NCBI GenBank assembly: GCA_035455185.1
Contig: DATIFQ010000431.1
Location: 1 to 5,227, forward strand
Direction: 5' to 3'
Length of the DNA: 5,227 nucleotides
Source of the DNA: JAEHDI01 sp035455185
Lineage (GTDB): Bacteria > Acidobacteriota > Terriglobia > Bryobacterales > Bryobacteraceae
Part shown: one piece after another, positions 1 through 5,227 of the stretch
Layout: each line of letters opens with the position of its first letter
How positions within the stretch are numbered: position 1 is the stretch's first letter
The notes under the pieces: generated by a model
Seen by the model: only the letters and a program-made list of their open reading frames with translations
Database searches by the model: none
What the model was told of the DNA's origin: nothing
Translations under genes and position numbers: made by a program

Positions 1-141
1 ACCAACGGGTACGTGGGCTATCTGCCCGAGCAGGAAGCATACGCCGAAGGCGGGTATGAGCCGGCAGTGTCACACTTTGATCCCATCGCCGAACACGTCT
101 ATATCAAAGAGGTGGCGGAATTGCTCGCGCAGTTTCGCTAA
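1..141 (+). CDS. C-terminal end of a probable neutral/alkaline ceramidase-family protein (partial)
   Basis: Frame 1 is open from the first base and ends in TAA at 139-141, giving the last 46 residues of a protein that starts outside the window. The visible tail has a GYVGYLP stretch (residues 4-9 of the fragment) followed by an EAYAEGGYEP stretch. This resembles the C-terminal part of the ceramidase domain in neutral/alkaline non-lysosomal ceramidase-like proteins, where a GY(I/V)P segment and a GGYE motif occur in this order. Members hydrolyse N-acyl linkages of ceramide-like lipids and are usually secreted, but many bacterial relatives are uncharacterised. The catalytic serine and zinc-binding histidines would lie upstream and cannot be checked. 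The next gene follows after 11 nt on the same strand, so co-transcription is likely. The family call rests on this short tail only, and another secreted hydrolase is possible. Confidence 0.6.
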   Translation, partial: TNGYVGYLPEQEAYAEGGYEPAVSHFDPIAEHVYIKEVAELLAQFR

Positions 142-152
142 ACATAATTCCC

Positions 153-1139
153 ATGAAGCAGGCGATCATCACTGCGTTTCTCGGACGGCTCCGGGACCGC
201 TTCTGCGAATACCAGGAGCCGCTTACCATCGCCCAAAAACTCGAAACGATAGCAAAAATCCCCGGCGTCCGCGGCGTCGAGGTCGTCTATCCGTACGAGG
301 TCGATCCGCCGGATGTCCTCAAATCGCAACTTGATCGGCTCCACCTCGAAGTCGCCGCCGTCAATGTGAACGTCAAAGCGGACCCGATCTTCGTGAATGG
401 TTCACTGTCATCGCCCGATCCGGATGTTCGCCGGAAAGCGTTGGAGTTCATTAAAGGCGCCAAGGACTATGCCCGCGCCGTGGGCGCCGACAAGGTCACC
501 TGCTGTCCCCTGAGCGACGGCTACGATTACTCCTTCCACACGCATTACGTCCGGGCGTGGGAGAGGATGGTCGAAGTCGTCCGCGAGGCCGCCGCTTATA
601 TCCCTGAGATTCCCCTTTATCTTGAATACAAGCCCTCGGAGACGCGCGTACACTGCCTTCTCGATTCCGCCGCCAAGACGCTGCTGCTTTGCTCCGCCGT
701 CGACAACCCTACTCTCGGCGTGACCATCGACGTAGGCCACTCCATCTATGGGGGCGAGACTCCGGCCGAAGCCCTCGCTCACTGCGCGATGAGTGGACAT
801 CCTTACTACGTTCATATCAACGACAACAACGGCAAGTGGGATTGGGATCTCATGGTGGGGACATGCAACCTCTGGGCGTACGTCGAGTTCCTCTTCTATC
901 TCAAAGAGCTCGGCTACACGGGATGGGTCACTTCCGATACCTCGCCGGTACGCCAGGATCCCCTTGAGACGTTCGCCTTCAATGCGCGGCTCACGGCCCG
1001 CATCTGGTCGTGGCTGGACCGGATCGACCGAGACGTTGTTCGCAAGCACCTCGAGCGGCACGAATTCCTGCCAATCATGAAGACCTTCGAAAGCGAGTTG
1101 TTCGCCCGTGCGGACGATCCCGCCCGCGTCACGGATTAG
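153..1139 (+). CDS. TIM-barrel sugar isomerase (xylose/rhamnose isomerase-like, sugar phosphate isomerase/epimerase superfamily)
   Basis: A 328-residue soluble, probably cytoplasmic protein of the xylose-isomerase-like TIM barrel fold. The sequence shows EYKPSE at residues 158-163, matching the EPKPNE metal/substrate strand of xylose isomerase (Glu158, Lys160). It also shows DVGH at 193-196, HIND at 221-224, a WDWDL segment giving Asp230 and Asp232, and a late Asp262 in TSDTSP. This order (Glu-x-Lys, acid-x-x-His, Asp-x-Asp, late Asp) is that of the two-metal aldose-ketose isomerases rather than the one-metal tagatose epimerases. It therefore probably interconverts an aldose and a ketose, with sugar unknown. 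ATG at 153 is chosen because the first beta strand (AIITAFLGR) begins right after it. No clear Shine-Dalgarno precedes it, and it lies 11 nt after the previous stop, so translational coupling is plausible. Its 3' end may overlap the transporter gene by 32 nt. The fold is firm; the reaction is inferred. Confidence 0.85.
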   Translation: MKQAIITAFLGRLRDRFCEYQEPLTIAQKLETIAKIPGVRGVEVVYPYEVDPPDVLKSQLDRLHLEVAAVNVNVKADPIFVNGSLSSPDPDVRRKALEFIKGAKDYARAVGADKVTCCPLSDGYDYSFHTHYVRAWERMVEVVREAAAYIPEIPLYLEYKPSETRVHCLLDSAAKTLLLCSAVDNPTLGVTIDVGHSIYGGETPAEALAHCAMSGHPYYVHINDNNGKWDWDLMVGTCNLWAYVEFLFYLKELGYTGWVTSDTSPVRQDPLETFAFNARLTARIWSWLDRIDRDVVRKHLERHEFLPIMKTFESELFARADDPARVTD

Positions 1140-2424
1140 TTCGCCCGCCGCGCGCACTCACGTGCGCTGGCAGGTTATCGGATTCCTGTTTCTCTTTTCG
1201 TTTCTGACCATCGTCGACCGCGTCGCCATCTCGGCGGCCAAGGGCGACATGGCGCGGGAGTTGGGAATCTCTGATGTCACTTTCGGCTTTGTGTTCGGGG
1301 TCTTTGCGCTCGGCTACGCGCTGTTCCAGGTTCCTTCAGGTTGGTGCGCGGACCGCTTCGGCCCAAGGCTATTTCTAGCGCTGATCGTGCTTCTCTGGTC
1401 TCTCTTCACGGGACTCACCGGTTTAGTTCACGGAGCCGCCGTCCTGATCGTCATTCGTTTTCTGTTCGGCGGAGCGGAAGCCGGCATCTACCCCACCGCC
1501 AGCCGGGCGATCTACAGTTGGATGCCACGGTCAGGGCGCGGGGCCGCCCAGGGCTATCTTTTCGTCGGTTCGAGACTTGGCGCGGCATTCGGCCTCGCGG
1601 TTGTCTCATGGAGCGTCGTTCACCTCGGCTGGCGCTCTGCCTTCTATATGCTGGCCGCCGCTGGGATCGTGCTCGCCGCGCTCTGGTATCTGTGGTTTCG
1701 CGACCGGCCCGAGGACAAGCCGGGTCTGTCCGAAGCCGAACTGGAATACATCCGCTCCGATCGCGAGCCTGCGTCTTCTGGCGCCTCGGAAAAGCTTGAC
1801 TGGCGGAAACTGCTCCTCTCCGGCAACGTTCTGCTGCTGATGTATCAGTATTTCGCTTCGAACTTCACATTCTTCCTCGCGTTCAGTTGGCTTTTGCCAT
1901 ACCTTCGTGAACATTACAGCCTCAGCGTCACCGAAGCCGGTGGCTACGCCAGCATCCCGCTCTATTTCGGAGCCGTCGCCAACTGGCTCAGTGGCCTTGT
2001 GGTGGACGGCATCTATCGTCGGGGCCATTGGCGCCTCTCGCGTTGGCTGCCGGCGGTGCTCGGGTTCGCCCTGGCTGTCTTGAGCCTCGTCTTCGCGGCC
2101 TCGATGCCGACCGTACTCGGTGCGGTAGTCTGCTTTTCTCTCGCCACGCTCGGTGTCGACATGACTCTTAGCCCCAGTTGGACCGCTTGCCAGGACATCG
2201 CCGGACCTCACACAGGCGTCCTTTCGGGCGCCATGAATATGATGGGAAACATCGGGTCGTTCGTCAGTTCGGTGACGTTTCCCATCCTCGTGCGCACCAC
2301 CGGAAGCGCCGCTGCCTACTTCTATCTCGCCGCGCTCCTGAACATTGTGGCCATCCTGTGCTGGCTGCGCATCCGCCCGGACAACCTGCCAGTATCCCCG
2401 CACCCCAAAAGGTCCGCGACATGA
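1108..2424 (+). CDS. MFS transporter, anion:cation symporter (ACS) type, probable sugar-acid/organic-anion uptake
   Basis: An inner-membrane carrier of 438 residues from GTG 1108, with about 12 hydrophobic segments. The first covers residues about 22-42, and a charged loop at about 197-235 separates the halves. MFS motif A is clear between the second and third segments (GWCADRFGPR, 78-87). RFLFGGAEAGIYP (117-129), the RDRPEDKPGLSEAELEYI loop (198-215) and the SPSWTACQDIAG/GAMNMMGNIGS region (355-384) are typical of ACS proteins related to glucarate, galactonate and hexuronate carriers, which take up organic acids with protons. The start is uncertain. GTG 1108 overlaps the upstream isomerase by 32 nt and has a weak purine stretch before it (about 1089-1097). 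An in-frame GTG at 1162 would give 420 residues beginning just before the first membrane segment, but has no visible ribosome site. It overlaps the next gene by 4 nt (ATGA), so the two are probably translationally coupled. The substrate is not determinable. Confidence 0.9.
   Translation: MRTIPPASRISSPAARTHVRWQVIGFLFLFSFLTIVDRVAISAAKGDMARELGISDVTFGFVFGVFALGYALFQVPSGWCADRFGPRLFLALIVLLWSLFTGLTGLVHGAAVLIVIRFLFGGAEAGIYPTASRAIYSWMPRSGRGAAQGYLFVGSRLGAAFGLAVVSWSVVHLGWRSAFYMLAAAGIVLAALWYLWFRDRPEDKPGLSEAELEYIRSDREPASSGASEKLDWRKLLLSGNVLLLMYQYFASNFTFFLAFSWLLPYLREHYSLSVTEAGGYASIPLYFGAVANWLSGLVVDGIYRRGHWRLSRWLPAVLGFALAVLSLVFAASMPTVLGAVVCFSLATLGVDMTLSPSWTACQDIAGPHTGVLSGAMNMMGNIGSFVSSVTFPILVRTTGSAAAYFYLAALLNIVAILCWLRIRPDNLPVSPHPKRSAT
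2407..2412 (+). promoter_or_regulatory. Ribosome binding site deciding the epimerase start at 2421
   Basis: AAAAGG lies 8 nt upstream of ATG 2421, inside the final codons of the transporter gene. Together with the 4-nt stop/start overlap it supports ATG 2421 over the much earlier in-frame ATG at 2178. It is a moderate rather than perfect Shine-Dalgarno match. Confidence 0.6.
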
Positions 2425-3233
2425 GACCCAACGTCAAAATCGGCACTACCAGCTACGGCTTCCGCTACCTCCTGCACGATGAGCGCCGCGCGCCCTCCTT
2501 GGTCTCGATTGTAGAGAGCGCCCGCGGGTACGGCTTAGACTGCCTCCAGGTCTGCGAGAACGCCCGCCCGCTTGACCTTTCTCCTCGGCAGTGGGACGAC
2601 GTTCTGCATTCCGCCCGCAACATCGGCCTGGAAGTCCGGATGGGTTGCATGACGCTCGACCTCGGAACCCTAGACCGCTACCTCGAGCGCACGGCCATGA
2701 TCCCAGACTCTTCGTTGCGGATCGTCTTGGAAGAGACAGGTCGAGGCCGTCCGGCACGTGCCGAACTCGAGCGCTTCCTCGACGCGGCGGCGCCGCGGTT
2801 GCAGGCGGCCGGTATCGCCCTCGCCGTCGAGAACCACTTCGATATCCCCTGTCGGGTTCTGGCCGAAGTTGCCGCGCCGTATCCTCCCTCCCTGATCGGT
2901 TTCTGTCTCGATAGCGCAAATTCGCTGCGCAACTTCGAGTCGCCCAACCAAGTGTTCGACTATCTCGGCAGCCGCGCGATGTTCTACCACCTGAAGGACT
3001 ACAAAGTCAGCGGGACGAACGTCGGCTTCACCGTAACCGGAGCTACCCTCGGTTCTGGAGACCTCGATCTCGACGGATTTCTGGAGAAGGTTTTCGTCCG
3101 TACGCCCGAGCCGCTGATCCTGCTGGAGAATTGGGTACCGGCAACGGGCGACTGGGACACGGACGTGGAGGAAGATTCCCGCTGGCTCCGCCTGGCAGTC
3201 GAATCCCTCAGCCGGATGCTGGAGCGGCAGTAA
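2421..3233 (+). CDS. TIM-barrel sugar phosphate isomerase/epimerase (D-tagatose 3-epimerase-like)
   Basis: A 270-residue cytoplasmic TIM-barrel protein of the sugar phosphate isomerase/epimerase superfamily, of normal length for the family. The single-metal quartet is readable in order: Glu137 in LAVENHF, Asp164 in GFCLDSAN, His190 in YHLKDY, and Glu236 in ILLENW. A GSGDLDL segment at 211-217 matches the usual glycine-rich turn before the final barrel strands. In characterised relatives the two glutamates shuttle protons at C2/C3 of a ketose or keto acid, so an epimerase or isomerase role is likely; the substrate is unknown. The frame is open upstream to an ATG at 2178, but that extension lies inside the transporter gene and encodes an Arg/His/Pro-rich sequence. 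ATG 2421 is preferred because it forms an ATGA overlap with the transporter stop, has AAAAGG at 2407-2412 about 8 nt before it, and leads directly into the first barrel strand (VKIGTTSYGF). Confidence 0.87.
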   Translation: MRPNVKIGTTSYGFRYLLHDERRAPSLVSIVESARGYGLDCLQVCENARPLDLSPRQWDDVLHSARNIGLEVRMGCMTLDLGTLDRYLERTAMIPDSSLRIVLEETGRGRPARAELERFLDAAAPRLQAAGIALAVENHFDIPCRVLAEVAAPYPPSLIGFCLDSANSLRNFESPNQVFDYLGSRAMFYHLKDYKVSGTNVGFTVTGATLGSGDLDLDGFLEKVFVRTPEPLILLENWVPATGDWDTDVEEDSRWLRLAVESLSRMLERQ

Positions 3234-3249
3234 GTCGATCCGCACCGGT

Positions 3250-3279
3250 TTGCCACCGCCACTCCGAACCGCATATGAT
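3250..3279 (+). promoter_or_regulatory. Candidate sigma70-type promoter for the exported enzyme pair
   Basis: In the 74-nt gap between the epimerase and the SelA-like gene, TTGCCA (3250-3255) and TATGAT (3274-3279) are separated by 18 nt. Each box matches five of six bases of the TTGACA/TATAAT consensus. A start site would be expected near 3286, leaving a leader of about 20 nt that contains the AAAGGAG ribosome site. The AT-rich -10 box stands out in GC-rich surroundings. No operator repeat is visible around it. This is a pattern match, not a measured promoter, and housekeeping promoters in this kind of organism may deviate from the E. coli consensus. Confidence 0.5.
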
Positions 3280-3293
3280 CTGTGTCGGTATCG

Positions 3294-3300
3294 AAAGGAG
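3294..3300 (+). promoter_or_regulatory. Strong Shine-Dalgarno site deciding a GTG start at 3308
   Basis: AAAGGAG sits 7 nt before GTG 3308. It is the best ribosome site in the window. It places the start directly before a Tat signal peptide, whereas the alternatives (ATG 3275 within the -10 box, or the open frame back to 3131 inside the epimerase gene) have no comparable site and would bury the signal peptide. Confidence 0.8.
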
Positions 3301-3307
3301 TACGGCT

Positions 3308-4501
3308 GTGCGTAGTCACACCACACGGAGGAAGTTCATCGGGACCGCGGCGGCACTCCCGGCGGTTGGAGCAGCCCGAACGAAGCCCGAGCCGACGCTG
3401 GCCGGCGCGGAGGTTTACACCCGCTTTGGCGTTCGCCCCTTTATCAATGGAGTGGGAACCGTCACCGTCTATGGCGGCTCTCTGATGCCGCCCGAGGTCG
3501 TTCGCGCGATGGACGAAGCGTCGCGCTACTTCGTCATGGTTCCGGAGTTGCAACGGAAAGCGGGCGAGCACCTGGCGAAGCTAATCGGTGTCCCCGCCGC
3601 CATGGTCACCGCCGGCGCGGCTTCGTCGATCACAGTCGCCACCACTGCTTGCGTGATCCGCAACGACCCGAGCAAATTACCCATGCTCCCGGACACGACC
3701 GGTCTGCCGAACGAGGTCATTCAGCCAAAGGCACACCGCTCCGGCTACGAGGCACAGATCCGCCTGGTGGGCGCGAAAGTCATTGAAGTCGAGACGGTTG
3801 AGGAACTCGAGAGCGCCATCGGTCCCAGGACCGCGATGCTGTTCTACATGAACCGCGCCGACGGCGAGGGCCGCATCTCGAGGCAGGACTTCCTTCGCAT
3901 CGGGAAAGAGCGCAATGTGCCGACGTTCAACGACGCAGCCGCCGACGTGCCTCCGGTGAGCCGCCTCTCCAGCATCGTCAAGGAAGGCTTTGACCTCGTC
4001 GCCTTCTCCGGCGGCAAGGGGATGCGCGGTCCGCAGAGCACCGGCCTGCTCCTCGGGCGGAAGGATCTCATCGAGGCAGCGATGCCCGCCATCAGCCCAG
4101 CCGGCGGAATCGGCCGCGGTATGAAAGTGGGCAAGGAAGAAATCGTCGGCCTCGTCGCTGCCGTGGAGAGATTTCTCCGGCTCGATCATCAGGCTGAATG
4201 GCGGATGCTCGAGAACTGCGTCGCGGACATCATCCACGTAGTGTCTTCCGTTCCCGGTGTCAAGGCAGTGCAGGAAGTTCCGAAGATCGCCAACGAAATC
4301 CCGCACGTGGCGGTCTCGTGGGACGAATCGGAGCGCAAGCTCACCGCGCAGCAGGCGCTCGAACAACTGCGAGACGGCGAGCCGTCCATCGCGGTTCTCC
4401 CCCGCGGCAAAGGCCAGCTACTCATCTCCGTTTGGATGATGCAGGCCAACGAACACAAAACGGTCGCCCGGCGGCTGCGGGAAATCTTCGCCGCCGCGTG
4501 A
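3308..4501 (+). CDS. Tat-exported PLP-dependent SelA-like enzyme (DgaE/SelA-type, fold-type I)
   Basis: A 397-residue protein from GTG 3308. Residues 4-10 form a twin-arginine motif (HTTRRKF, Arg7-Arg8) followed by a short Ala-rich hydrophobic stretch ending near AVGAA (19-23), predicting folded export by Tat. The rest resembles the SelA-like group of PLP enzymes that includes selenocysteine synthase and D-glucosaminate-6-phosphate ammonia-lyase. TAGAASSITVA (101-111) fits the phosphate-binding region. Asp209 in FNDAAAD is the expected pyridine-nitrogen partner, and Lys237 in FSGGKGMRGPQ is the expected Schiff-base lysine, followed by the family's GPQSTGLLLG strand. True SelA is longer, with an N-terminal tRNA-binding domain that is absent here, so selenocysteine synthesis is unlikely. 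A lyase (ammonia elimination or aldol-type) reaction on a beta-hydroxy amino acid or amino-sugar acid is plausible but inferred. A likely promoter lies upstream, and another Tat-signal gene follows after 19 nt. Confidence 0.86.
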   Translation: MRSHTTRRKFIGTAAALPAVGAARTKPEPTLAGAEVYTRFGVRPFINGVGTVTVYGGSLMPPEVVRAMDEASRYFVMVPELQRKAGEHLAKLIGVPAAMVTAGAASSITVATTACVIRNDPSKLPMLPDTTGLPNEVIQPKAHRSGYEAQIRLVGAKVIEVETVEELESAIGPRTAMLFYMNRADGEGRISRQDFLRIGKERNVPTFNDAAADVPPVSRLSSIVKEGFDLVAFSGGKGMRGPQSTGLLLGRKDLIEAAMPAISPAGGIGRGMKVGKEEIVGLVAAVERFLRLDHQAEWRMLENCVADIIHVVSSVPGVKAVQEVPKIANEIPHVAVSWDESERKLTAQQALEQLRDGEPSIAVLPRGKGQLLISVWMMQANEHKTVARRLREIFAAA

Positions 4502-4509
4502 GTCATTGC

Positions 4510-4514
4510 GGAGG
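4510..4514 (+). promoter_or_regulatory. Shine-Dalgarno site for the AKR-like gene
   Basis: GGAGG lies 6 nt before ATG 4521 in the 19-nt gap after the SelA-like stop codon. It fixes the start so that the protein begins with a complete Tat signal peptide. There is no room for a terminator in this gap, so the two genes are probably co-transcribed. Confidence 0.75.
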
Positions 4515-4520
4515 ATCTCC

Positions 4521-5227
4521 ATGAGCGATCGCATCAGTGGATTGACACGGCCCACGCGGCGCGAGTTCCTCGGCCTTGTCCCCGGCGCGCTTGCCGCCGC
4601 CAATGCTATCGCCGGTGTGCCCGCCGTGCGCGAGTATCGCCGTGGCGGAATGGTCTACCGGCAGCTTGGCCGCACCGGACTCGATGTCTCCCTGCTCTCC
4701 TTCGGCTCACACACCGATCCCGCCGACAAGATCAAGGAAGGTCCGGGTAAAACCGTCCTCACGGAACAAGGCCAGGGCCGCCGTGACCGGATCATCGCCC
4801 GCGCCTTTGACCTCGGCGTGAATCTTTTGGATGTATACGCGACCGAGGGCCAGTGGGAGCCGGCGGCGCGCATGGTGAAAGGCCGGCGTAACAAGATCCT
4901 CATCTCGCTTGCACACAACACCACCCCGAAAGACATTGACGACGCATGCCGGCTCTTCGGACACGTCGATCTCTACCGCTTCCACACGGCCGAAATCGAC
5001 GGCCCGACTCTCGGAAGCTGGGACATCATGCGGCGGGCGAAGGAGGCCGGCAAGATCCGCGCTATCGGCATCGCCACACACATTGAACGCACCATGACGA
5101 TGGCCCTCGACGAACTCGAAGGCATCGACTACCTCTTTTTCCCATACAACTTCATCCACGCACGCGCCGACTACAGCCAGTTCCTGCCCGCCGCGATCCG
5201 CCAGGGCGTCGGTCTGATCGCGATGAA
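4521..5227 (+). CDS. Tat-signal aldo/keto reductase-like protein with altered active-site residues (3' end outside window)
   Basis: The open frame runs from ATG 4521 to the window edge, giving 235 residues without a stop. Residues 11-17 hold a twin-arginine motif (PTRREFL, Arg13-Arg14) followed by an Ala-rich stretch to about residue 33, predicting Tat export. An aldo/keto reductase barrel begins at residue 44 with VYRQLGRTGLDVSLLSFGSH, continues with NLLDVYATEG (101-110), DLYRFH (150-155) and IRAIGIATH (179-187), and reaches FFPYN (206-210). Classic AKRs use an Asp-Tyr-Lys-His tetrad. Here Asp104 and His155 are in place, but the usual Tyr position holds Glu109 (a Tyr is at 106 instead), and the strand that normally ends in Lys reads ILISLAHN, with Ala131 or His132 there. 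Activity may therefore be changed or lost. Roughly the last third, including the C-terminal cofactor-binding region, is missing from view. NAD(P)-dependent work outside the cytoplasm would need cofactor bound before export. Confidence 0.85.
   Translation, partial: MSDRISGLTRPTRREFLGLVPGALAAANAIAGVPAVREYRRGGMVYRQLGRTGLDVSLLSFGSHTDPADKIKEGPGKTVLTEQGQGRRDRIIARAFDLGVNLLDVYATEGQWEPAARMVKGRRNKILISLAHNTTPKDIDDACRLFGHVDLYRFHTAEIDGPTLGSWDIMRRAKEAGKIRAIGIATHIERTMTMALDELEGIDYLFFPYNFIHARADYSQFLPAAIRQGVGLIAM

Noticed and set aside
408..1157. 249-residue open frame on the minus strand opposite the first isomerase
   Set aside because: It lies fully antisense to a gene with recognisable fold and metal-site motifs. 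Its translation shows no family features, and long antisense frames are expected in GC-rich coding DNA.
1606..2403. 265-residue minus-strand open frame opposite the transporter
   Set aside because: It is a shadow of the MFS gene; the translation is charged and low in hydrophobic residues, with no recognisable domain.
2178..2420. N-terminal extension of the epimerase to an ATG at 2178
   Set aside because: It would overlap the transporter by about 250 nt and encode Arg/His/Pro-rich out-of-frame sequence; ATG 2421 has a ribosome site and starts at the first barrel strand.
3234..3273. Possible terminator after the epimerase gene
   Set aside because: A short ACCGGT palindrome is present near 3244-3249, but there is no stable stem followed by a T-run.
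3131..3307. N-terminal extension of the SelA-like gene to 3131, or start at ATG 3275
   Set aside because: The extension reads through the end of the epimerase gene and would bury the Tat signal. ATG 3275 falls inside the putative -10 box and lacks a ribosome site. GTG 3308 has AAAGGAG at ideal spacing.
2670..4366. Minus-strand open frames at 2670-3326, 2999-3571 and 3677-4366
   Set aside because: All are antisense to the epimerase and SelA-like genes, whose motifs are clear; none shows a plausible start site or domain of its own.
3308..4501. Annotation as selenocysteine synthase (SelA)
   Set aside because: The product lacks the N-terminal tRNA-binding domain, has a Tat export signal, and shows no selenium genes nearby; only the PLP core is shared.
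4707..5159. 150-residue minus-strand open frame opposite the AKR-like gene
   Set aside because: It is antisense to a well-supported AKR barrel with Tat signal and strong ribosome site; no domain is recognisable.

Overview
The window is a GC-rich, tightly packed bacterial segment with six genes, all on the + strand: the end of one gene, four complete genes, and the first part of a sixth. Spacings are 11 nt, a 32-nt overlap, a 4-nt ATGA overlap, 74 nt and 19 nt. The style suggests a soil-type Gram-negative heterotroph, most plausibly Acidobacteriota (Solibacter/Bryobacter-like), with Planctomycetota or Verrucomicrobiota as alternatives. The clues are many sugar-isomerase-like TIM barrels, ordinary metabolic folds carrying twin-arginine (Tat) export signals, and a ceramidase-like C-terminus. 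This assignment is inference from gene content, not from a marker gene.

Layout. 1-141: C-terminus of a probable neutral/alkaline ceramidase-family protein. 153-1139: a TIM-barrel sugar isomerase whose metal-site residues follow the two-metal xylose/rhamnose isomerase pattern. 1108-2424: an MFS transporter of the anion:cation symporter (ACS) type, which usually carries sugar acids or other organic anions. 2421-3233: a second TIM-barrel sugar epimerase/isomerase, of the one-metal tagatose-3-epimerase type (Glu-Asp-His-Glu). 3234-3307: the only real intergenic gap, holding a good sigma70-like promoter and a strong Shine-Dalgarno site. 3308-4501: a Tat-exported, PLP-dependent SelA-like enzyme. 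4521-end: a Tat-signal aldo/keto reductase-like protein, cut by the window edge, whose catalytic Tyr and Lys positions appear substituted.

How they may work together (inference): the locus looks like a two-compartment pathway for a carbohydrate or amino-sugar acid. The exported PLP enzyme and AKR-like protein would act outside the cytoplasm, the MFS carrier would import the product, and the two isomerases/epimerases would process it inside. The overlaps tie the transporter to both isomerases. The internal promoter could let the exported pair be expressed separately. No substrate can be assigned from sequence alone. I see no RNA genes, mobile elements, CRISPR arrays, sizeable repeats or convincing terminators.
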